From positions 1-7,505 of the forward strand of contig USDI01000102.1 in the NCBI GenBank assembly GCA_900553305.1: a DNA stretch of 7,505 nt, read 5' to 3'. Positions within the stretch are counted from its first letter, which is position 1. Each line of letters opens with the position of its first letter. Positions 1-5,480 of the stretch are shown here, one piece after another. The position numbers were made by a program, and so were the translations under genes. The DNA is from an uncultured Lachnospiraceae bacterium (GTDB taxonomy: Bacteria > Bacillota > Clostridia > Lachnospirales > Lachnospiraceae). The notes beneath the pieces are model-generated. The model was not told where the DNA came from. It searched no databases and was given only the letters and a program-made list of their open reading frames with translations.

Positions 1-2
1 CA

Positions 3-28
3 CCCACTTATGAGCAAGCTCATGTGGG
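3..28 (-). terminator. Strong hairpin after the epimerase gene, possible terminator cut by the window edge
   Basis: Read on the minus strand, CCCAC and ATGAGC pair with GCTCAT and GTGGG to form an 11-bp stem with a 2-nt bulge. The central CTTG can act as a tetraloop. It begins about 29 nt after the epimerase stop codon. Any U-tract of a minus-strand terminator would fall left of position 1 and cannot be seen. On the plus strand the hairpin is followed by a mixed sequence with only a short T-run further on. The hairpin is clear; its role as terminator is inferred from position. Confidence 0.45.
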
Positions 29-56
29 CTTAGACCTTTTGACCCTGGTATCATTA

Positions 57-932
57 TTATATTTCTATGAAATAAGAGGCTGTCCATATGCCTTGACCTT
101 TCAGTTCATTTTCCCAGGCACGGTCCTTCAGTTCTCCTTCATATCCCTCACTGTCGCAGCGTCCATACCAGGGCTCAATGCAGACAAAGGGTGCATTTTT
201 CTTCGGAGGAGACCAGATACCGAATAACGGCGCTGCCATGCGGATCGTCAGATACGGCGTTCCGTCCGCGTAACACAGTGCTGCCATCTGTGCCTGATGA
301 TGCTCGATCACAAGTGCATCATCATCAAACAAATGCTCCGTAATGGGAAGAATGCCATCCTTCAGATCATAGATCACCTTCGTATCGGTTGCCATTCCTT
401 CCTTGCTTAACTGCGTGCTGACAACCTGCTTTTGCTCATCGAATTTCAGAACATAATCCGTCTGCCTGGTTCCTTCCTTTAGCGGACAGTTAAATGCCGG
501 ATGTCCGCCGATGGCAAAATGCATCGTCTCATCCGAAGGATTTTCCACCTGCCAGCAGACTTCCACACTGTTCCCGTTAAGTTTATAACCCAGCTTTAAC
601 ACAAACGCATAAGGATATTTCTGCAGGGTTTCTTCATTGCTTTGAAGCTCAAACCAGATTTCCTGCCCGGACTGGCTTACCAGTTCAAACTCCATATCCC
701 TTGCAAAGCCATGCTGATTCATGGCATATTCTTTGCCATTCACACGATACTTTTTCTGATTGACACCTCCGACGAACGGGAACAGCACCGGTGAGGTTCT
801 TCCCCAAAAAGCCGGATCTCCCTTCCACATATATTCCTGATTATCATGATTTCTCTTTAATGATTTTAATTCTGCTCCATGCGAATCAATTGTGACGCAG
901 AGAAGTTCATTTTTCAATTCATAGACTGCCAT
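57..932 (-). CDS. Aldose 1-epimerase family protein (LacX-like mutarotase)
   Basis: A 291-residue cytoplasmic protein of the galactose mutarotase superfamily, LacX-like branch, which interconverts alpha and beta anomers of aldoses or sugar phosphates; the exact substrate cannot be read from sequence. Visible family motifs in order are GRTSPVLFPFVG (44-55), NQHGFAR (72-78, candidate catalytic His74), GGHPAFN (142-148, candidate catalytic His144) and CIEPWYGR (251-258, Glu253 the likely catalytic base). No signal peptide or membrane segment is seen, and the length is normal for the family, so it appears intact. The ATG at 930-932 is supported by GGAAGG nine bases upstream. A terminator hairpin and a promoter-like sequence lie between it and the lipoprotein gene 137 bp upstream, so it is probably not simply a fifth gene of that operon. 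Family assignment is firm; metabolic role is inferred. Confidence 0.93.
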   Translation of the reverse strand: MAVYELKNELLCVTIDSHGAELKSLKRNHDNQEYMWKGDPAFWGRTSPVLFPFVGGVNQKKYRVNGKEYAMNQHGFARDMEFELVSQSGQEIWFELQSNEETLQKYPYAFVLKLGYKLNGNSVEVCWQVENPSDETMHFAIGGHPAFNCPLKEGTRQTDYVLKFDEQKQVVSTQLSKEGMATDTKVIYDLKDGILPITEHLFDDDALVIEHHQAQMAALCYADGTPYLTIRMAAPLFGIWSPPKKNAPFVCIEPWYGRCDSEGYEGELKDRAWENELKGQGIWTASYFIEI

Positions 933-962
933 ATAACGCCGCCTTCCTTTCCTGTCTCGAAA

Positions 963-988
963 AAGGCCATTGCCGGAGCAATGACCTT
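963..988 (-). terminator. Rho-independent terminator hairpin
   Basis: On the minus strand AAGGTCATTGC and GCAATGGCCTT form an 11-bp stem with one G-U wobble around a TCCG tetraloop. The T-run from 964 down to 960 overlaps the end of the stem. This is a classical intrinsic terminator shape, placed about 80 nt after the stop of the last lipoprotein gene and 30 nt before the epimerase start. It probably ends the lipoprotein transcript. The unpaired U-tract is short, so termination may be incomplete. It also lies downstream of the candidate epimerase promoter and would therefore be in that transcript's leader. Confidence 0.7.
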
Positions 989-1000
989 AGTCACATTTTT

Positions 1001-1029
1001 AGTGTATACTCAATTTATCATTTCGTCAA
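1001..1029 (-). promoter_or_regulatory. Candidate sigma-A promoter for the epimerase gene
   Basis: The minus strand carries TTGACG (1024-1029, 5 of 6 matches to the -35 consensus), a 17-bp spacer, and TACACT (1001-1006, 4 of 6 matches to the -10). A second reading, TATACA at 1003-1008, gives a 15-bp spacer and is less likely. It sits 40 bp after the lipoprotein stop codon and points at the epimerase. Transcription would start near 994, just before the terminator hairpin. No other promoter-like pair fits in the 30 bp between hairpin and start codon. Confidence 0.5.
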
Positions 1030-1069
1030 TGCAAAAGACTCATCCGGGTATCCAATTAATATCATCGGT

Positions 1070-2233
1070 TTATCCATAACTGAGTGTTAATGTCATCGAG
1101 GTTATGTCATACGGCATGAACGGTGGCGAATATCCGGTTTCTGATTGGTAAACATAAAGCTCCTCCCCGGATGGAGAAATCAGAACCGGACAGGAACCTC
1201 CTGATGTGTTGCCCGCATCCGTACATAATTCCATATGCAGGTAATCCCCCTCCATGCACCACACCCCTCTGAAAAGCAGGGTATATTCCTCATTATCCTC
1301 AAAACGGTGATAAAGCCTTGCAAGACCGGCAAAATCCGGGTCACAGTCTCCATAATGCAGCTCCAGCGTCCAGTCTTCACACACCCACGTCGTATCCGCC
1401 AGTCCCTCATTTGTGGGCGGAAGCCACCAGTCATCTCCCGGTGGATCCGCAGTGTCATTTCCGGCACTCATAAGCTCATCTAAGCGGTTCAGATCCATGA
1501 GCTGTACCTGCTCATCATAGCCGGCCGGCAGAATCATTGAGCCATAATCACTGACCTGCGGATACCAGTGTGTCTGTGCTCCGTTTCCTGCAATTATATT
1601 AATCTCAACATCCGGCTCCTCACGAAATTCCTCAAAAACAGCATACAAAAGTATCGGTTCTGCATTCTCACTTCGATAAAGCACTTCATCCGTCTGTGGC
1701 TGGCTGCCATCCGGTGTAGGAACCCAGATCACATGATTCACCGCCAGTGAGGTTTTTTCATCCCGCGGCACAACACAAAACAGATTGCCGTAACCGGCTC
1801 CCAAAATACGATCTTCCGGGATTTCTGCCAGAAAGGGCAGCTCGGCAAGCAGATCAGGATTATTGTTCTGTATCCAATCCGAAATCGTGGACTTATCATT
1901 TTCTTCACGATATCCCAGATATGCGACAGCACCGGCCAGCTGCTCTTCCTCCTCCATCCGGTTTCGCAGCTCCCAGACCGTCCATCCGGTCTGATCTTCA
2001 CCTGTCAGAGTTTCGTCTGTCTCTATCTCCCCGGAAATTTCCTCTTCTGTCTCTGCATTCTTTCCATCGTCCGTGTCCTCTTCTGTATCCGTTTCTTCCA
2101 TCTGCTCTTCAGTGGGTGCCGACGGCAGGACACCTGTCTCCTGTTTCCTTCCCTTTCCACAGGCAGTTATTCCGATCAGCATGAGAAGAAGCAAAGCCCA
2201 CACCATATAACGTTGAAATCCAATTTTATGCAT
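1070..2233 (-). CDS. Predicted lipoprotein, 387 aa, with acidic linker; function unknown
   Basis: I do not recognise a named family. A signal peptide with hydrophobic core at residues 10-22 ends in lipobox I-T-A-C, giving Cys25 as the lipid-modified residue; the protein should sit on the outer face of the membrane. Residues 32-82 form a very acidic Glu/Asp/Thr linker. Residues 84 to about 265 form a first globular part, and 278-387 form a beta-rich C-terminal part opening with LADTTWVCEDW and containing RGVW and repeated hydrophobic strands, in the style of small lipocalin-like barrels (resemblance only). The frame is open further upstream to a TTG at 2341, but that overlaps the preceding gene. 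The ATG at 2231-2233 directly precedes the signal peptide and has AAGGGAG upstream, so it is chosen. It is the last gene of the four-lipoprotein cluster, 61 bp behind its neighbour, and is followed by a terminator. Confidence 0.82.
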   Translation of the reverse strand: MHKIGFQRYMVWALLLLMLIGITACGKGRKQETGVLPSAPTEEQMEETDTEEDTDDGKNAETEEEISGEIETDETLTGEDQTGWTVWELRNRMEEEEQLAGAVAYLGYREENDKSTISDWIQNNNPDLLAELPFLAEIPEDRILGAGYGNLFCVVPRDEKTSLAVNHVIWVPTPDGSQPQTDEVLYRSENAEPILLYAVFEEFREEPDVEINIIAGNGAQTHWYPQVSDYGSMILPAGYDEQVQLMDLNRLDELMSAGNDTADPPGDDWWLPPTNEGLADTTWVCEDWTLELHYGDCDPDFAGLARLYHRFEDNEEYTLLFRGVWCMEGDYLHMELCTDAGNTSGGSCPVLISPSGEELYVYQSETGYSPPFMPYDITSMTLTLSYG

Positions 2234-2244
2234 ATTATATTTCT

Positions 2245-2251
2245 CTCCCTT
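2245..2251 (-). promoter_or_regulatory. Ribosome binding site deciding the start of the 387-aa lipoprotein
   Basis: AAGGGAG on the minus strand lies 11 bases before the ATG at 2233. The spacing is a little long, and GGGAGAG gives a closer register. It supports this ATG over in-frame ATGs at 2260 and 2269 and the TTG at 2341, none of which would put the signal peptide at the N-terminus. Confidence 0.6.
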
Positions 2252-2258
2252 CGTAATC

Positions 2259-2292
2259 ATCCGGTACATGTTCTTCTTTTCGCGCACCGGAT
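2259..2292 (-). other. Intercistronic hairpin without U-tract
   Basis: On the minus strand ATCCGGT (2286-2292) pairs perfectly with ACCGGAT (2259-2265). The stem can be extended inward to about 10 bp using G-U wobbles. It lies 2 bp after the stop of the 341-aa gene and before the ribosome binding site of the 387-aa gene. No T-run follows, so it is not a typical terminator. A role in mRNA processing or stability between the two genes is inference. Confidence 0.4.
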
Positions 2293-2294
2293 TG

Positions 2295-3320
2295 TCACTC
2301 TCCGTCTGCCTGCTCCAAAAGCCGACCGTTAAGCTCTTCAAAATATTCCCGGAGCCGATTCATCGTCCGTGCATCCGGCTGAACCGTCATCTGCTTACCA
2401 TCCGAATAATACAGCGTTGCATACCTTTTGGACTTGAAGGACGATCCTGCTGGAAATGTACTGAAATCCACCGACTGCAGCATCTCCCCGACCGGCTCCC
2501 AGTATTCCTTCGTAAGCGTTAATCCGACATGCTCTTCTCCGGTTTTCCCCATATAATATGCATGGTATATCCATCGGTTCTCCTCATGCATATCCCGATT
2601 AAACTGATAGGAAAAGCGATTCCTCTTCGTTCCCCACAATCCCTGCTGTCCAAAGAAAATCCCGTCAATGACCGGTGCCTCATAATACACAATTTCCGCA
2701 CCCGTGGGATGAACGATTTCCTCCATAATCTGCAGCACGGTCCCGAAACGACGATCATTGGGAATCCTGTACTGTTTACGGTATTCCTCTCCGTCATCCC
2801 CAAGAAAGGTCAGATAAAAGGTCTGGATATCCGGTCCGTCCGTCACCCCGATTTCAGGCATCCGGTCTGCCGGACTATCCTGCTCCGGCTTTACCTCCAC
2901 AAGCAGTGGTTCAATGGCTCTTACCGCATCCTCAAGCTGCTCCCATTGCTCCGGTGAAACCGGCTGATTTTCCACTGTCCGGTAATCCTCAAAATATTCC
3001 TCTTCCTGGTTTTCCGGATCATTCTCTCCGCTGGAAAAGTATCTGGCGCTCACAACCCTGTCCTTTCGGATATCCATGGAAAGATCCGCTCCGTACAGCA
3101 TTCCGTTCACGTTATAATAGTCTACCCCCACCAGTCTGTCCTGTTCGTGATCCTGCTCCGGATCATTCTCCTGCTGCAAATCCATTTCCTCTGTGCCCAT
3201 CGTTTCCCTCTCTCCATTTTCAGAAAGTCTGCTGATTTCTCCCCGGGCCGAACAGCCTCCTGTCAACACACACACAAGTCCCAAAACCCATAGCATGCTT
3301 CCATAACGCTTCATCCTCAT
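2295..3320 (-). CDS. Predicted lipoprotein, 341 aa, with an apparent internal domain duplication; function unknown
   Basis: No named family is recognised. Basic residues (MRMKR) and a hydrophobic stretch (8-19) lead to T-G-G-C with candidate lipid-modified Cys23. Position -3 is Thr rather than Leu, so the lipobox is slightly atypical. A charged linker rich in Glu, Asp and Gln runs to about residue 62. The rest seems to hold two copies of one pattern: residues 72-204 and 222-335 each contain a strand segment, a helix starting with SPEQWEQLEDAV or TKEYWEPVGEML, another strand pair, then a C-terminal helix (GTVLQIMEEI or MNRLREYFEEL). The first ATG is preferred over the one two codons later because AAGGAGG is six bases upstream. 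It lies 47 bp after the 689-aa gene and 61 bp before the 387-aa gene, in the same operon. Surface location is well supported; role is unknown. Confidence 0.82.
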   Translation of the reverse strand: MRMKRYGSMLWVLGLVCVLTGGCSARGEISRLSENGERETMGTEEMDLQQENDPEQDHEQDRLVGVDYYNVNGMLYGADLSMDIRKDRVVSARYFSSGENDPENQEEEYFEDYRTVENQPVSPEQWEQLEDAVRAIEPLLVEVKPEQDSPADRMPEIGVTDGPDIQTFYLTFLGDDGEEYRKQYRIPNDRRFGTVLQIMEEIVHPTGAEIVYYEAPVIDGIFFGQQGLWGTKRNRFSYQFNRDMHEENRWIYHAYYMGKTGEEHVGLTLTKEYWEPVGEMLQSVDFSTFPAGSSFKSKRYATLYYSDGKQMTVQPDARTMNRLREYFEELNGRLLEQADGE

Positions 3321-3326
3321 GAGCTT

Positions 3327-3333
3327 CCTCCTT
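3327..3333 (-). promoter_or_regulatory. Consensus ribosome binding site of the 341-aa lipoprotein
   Basis: AAGGAGG on the minus strand, six bases before the ATG at 3318-3320. It is 12 bases from the next in-frame ATG (3312-3314), so it favours the first. It is the best Shine-Dalgarno match in the cluster. Confidence 0.75.
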
Positions 3334-3367
3334 TTCCATTACGATGCCCCGGATTTCCTGGTCAGAA

Positions 3368-5437
3368 TCAATAACTGATCCTGTTTTTCAGCGGAATCTT
3401 CCATTCCAGCTCCTCATAAGGAATTCGTATACTCGGCATTCCTGACGCATACGCAGCCACCTCATATTCGTAGAAATAATAGACCAGTCCGGTTTCATCC
3501 AGATAGCAGTCACCAAGGTAAAATCCATTCCCCTCATAGCATCCGGCATATTCTCTGATATAATCCAGATCCAGCTCACTATCCGGCCCCGGATATTCCC
3601 TTTCAAATCGTTCTGCCACCAGATTATGGAACTCCTCCTCGGAGGTCGCAAGCAGATCGTGAACACTGATCTCCTCTCCGGTCTGTCTGTCAAACAGCAG
3701 AAAATCCTGATATTGTAATCCATGTGCCGCCCCACTCCAGTAATCATATCCGGTCTGTAAAAAGCCGATATAATCATCGTCCAGATACGATACCCTCATA
3801 TAACGGACTCTCGTATTCGGGCTGTTCACATAGGTATGGTAATCGCACTCTTCCCCCTGATAGGTATCCACAAATATCTCTTCTCCGCTCTCTCTCCACA
3901 TGGTAAGCTGTTCTTCGATCCGTGCATCCCCCGGCATTGTACCATCCATCTTAAAGCCCTCTGAATAATACTCACCGATGATTCTTCCACATCTATCACA
4001 CCTGACCAGACGGTCAAGCACGGTATATTCTCCGACATTCCTTAAACCGCTTTCCTTCAGCAGGCCACAGATTTCAAAGGTTTCTTCTCCCTGCAGAAAC
4101 GGATAGTGCACCAGATTCAGCTCATCTCCTTCACAATCCGCAAAGTACAGCTCTCCCTGATCAAACACCGCAAAGCTGTTTTCTGCTGTCTGGCAGCTTC
4201 CATGGAACTTTGAGCTTTTCTCCACAGTAAACAGGAGACGCCCGGCCGCTCCCTCTTCCATTTCATCAAAGGGAAGATAGCAGATATCCATCTGCTCCGG
4301 TGAAACCGTGTAATCCATGTCATATTCATAATAATAGACTCCGGTTGCATCCGCTCCTAACAGCTGATATACGTTTTCGCTTACCTCATACTGTTCCCCG
4401 GTCTGCATATTACGGTACAGCACCGTTGCAGTTCCGGTATAATCATCCGTTTCGACATTATAACCGTAGTCGTAGGAATGATACAGCATATGCTCTCCGT
4501 CATAATAATCCAGCGTATATCCCTTCTCCAGCAGCGGCTGTATTTCTCCCGTCTGCAAATTAAAGGTTACGATGGAATAATCGTCACGGTTCATTAAAAG
4601 ACAGGTTTCCGTCCACTGCTGCTGCCATGGGAGATAAATATTGCCTGATACACCTGCCATATAAGGATCTCCGTATTCCTTTGGTATTCCCCTGTATGGA
4701 TCCTTAGCATCTCCCGTAACTCTCTGCCCCGGATCTCCGTCTGGTGTAAGTTCAAAGATCTCGGTTCCGTCCCGGTAGCTTTCGTATGCTTCATCTCCAT
4801 CCGGAGTATCCCAGTCTCCCCAGACCGGAATATAGATCCGGTCCTCCACAATATACAGGTCCCTTACATGCATCCCCTCGGTCAGCGGGATACGCAGCAG
4901 CTTCTTTTCCCCGGTTTTCTTATGAATCTTCCAAATCAGGCAAAACGGCTGTTCATCCCCTGTATCTGTCCTGTTTTCCGTGCCAAGACAATACAGGAAA
5001 TCTCCGTACAGCGTCAGTGCATGATCCCATCCAAAGAAAGGAGGCTCCGTTTCATCTCCGGTTTTCTCTTCCAACCGGGTAAGCAGCTGCATAGCATTGG
5101 TCTTTCGGTCAATCGCATAGACATTTCCTCTCTCCGTCATATAGACGTGGCTGGAATCCGCCGTATAATAGCCGTTATAAAAAAGATACGGATTCGCTAT
5201 CCCGCTCTCCTTTGTTTCCTGTGGCTGTGGCATTGGCACTGCTCCTGCTCCCACATCACCTCCGCCTGCATCATCTCCACCAGTATCATTCTGCTCCGGT
5301 TCCGTGAAAATACTGCCATTTTCTTCTGTTTCCCCACGGTCACCGCCCGGGATTTTCGCAATCTGAACCATCGCGGAACAACCGCACAGACTAAGTGCAA
5401 GCAGTCCGGCTATTCCTGTCTGGATAAGTTTCTTCAT
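3368..5437 (-). CDS. Predicted lipoprotein, 689 aa: beta-propeller-like repeats plus C-terminal DUF3298 (RsiV-like) domain
   Basis: The signal peptide (MKK, hydrophobic core to 17) ends in lipobox L-C-G-C with lipid-modified Cys20. A Gly/Asp/Glu-rich linker runs to about residue 80. From about 85 to 456 I count seven repeats of the type 'strand, DG/GD turn, strand, then a tyrosine-rich strand and TGE turn' (near 87, 139, 191, 259, 308, 356 and 411), which suggests a seven-bladed propeller of the DUF5050/WD-like kind. The C-terminal region shows the pattern of DUF3298, the extracellular domain type of the anti-sigma factor RsiV: GAAHG (569-573), FDRQTGEEISVHDLL (582-596), FYLGDCYLDETGLVYYF (about 639-655), and YEYEVAAYASG followed by IPYEEL. 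A DUF4163-like segment may precede it. A CxxC pair (Cys480, Cys483) lies between the modules. The ATG has AAGGGAGG six bases upstream. It is the second gene of the cluster. Binding or sensing at the cell surface is inferred; no catalytic site is evident. Confidence 0.87.
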   Translation of the reverse strand: MKKLIQTGIAGLLALSLCGCSAMVQIAKIPGGDRGETEENGSIFTEPEQNDTGGDDAGGGDVGAGAVPMPQPQETKESGIANPYLFYNGYYTADSSHVYMTERGNVYAIDRKTNAMQLLTRLEEKTGDETEPPFFGWDHALTLYGDFLYCLGTENRTDTGDEQPFCLIWKIHKKTGEKKLLRIPLTEGMHVRDLYIVEDRIYIPVWGDWDTPDGDEAYESYRDGTEIFELTPDGDPGQRVTGDAKDPYRGIPKEYGDPYMAGVSGNIYLPWQQQWTETCLLMNRDDYSIVTFNLQTGEIQPLLEKGYTLDYYDGEHMLYHSYDYGYNVETDDYTGTATVLYRNMQTGEQYEVSENVYQLLGADATGVYYYEYDMDYTVSPEQMDICYLPFDEMEEGAAGRLLFTVEKSSKFHGSCQTAENSFAVFDQGELYFADCEGDELNLVHYPFLQGEETFEICGLLKESGLRNVGEYTVLDRLVRCDRCGRIIGEYYSEGFKMDGTMPGDARIEEQLTMWRESGEEIFVDTYQGEECDYHTYVNSPNTRVRYMRVSYLDDDYIGFLQTGYDYWSGAAHGLQYQDFLLFDRQTGEEISVHDLLATSEEEFHNLVAERFEREYPGPDSELDLDYIREYAGCYEGNGFYLGDCYLDETGLVYYFYEYEVAAYASGMPSIRIPYEELEWKIPLKNRISY

Positions 5438-5443
5438 CCTCTT

Positions 5444-5451
5444 CCTCCCTT
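5444..5451 (-). promoter_or_regulatory. Ribosome binding site of the 689-aa lipoprotein
   Basis: AAGGGAGG on the minus strand, six bases before the ATG at 5435-5437. It fixes the start at the first residue of a standard lipoprotein signal peptide. Confidence 0.7.
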
Positions 5452-5480
5452 CATAACCATCCTGTTAAGCTGCCGCCTTC

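Noticed and set aside
1747..2184. Plus-strand frame of 145 codons opposite the 387-aa lipoprotein
   Set aside because: It is the complement of the acidic linker region; its Ser/Pro/Leu-rich translation results from the Glu/Asp codons on the other strand. No ribosome binding site is evident.
2234..2341. N-terminal extension of the 387-aa lipoprotein to a TTG codon at 2341
   Set aside because: It overlaps the end of the preceding gene and would bury the signal peptide 36 residues inside the protein; the ATG at 2233 has its own ribosome binding site.
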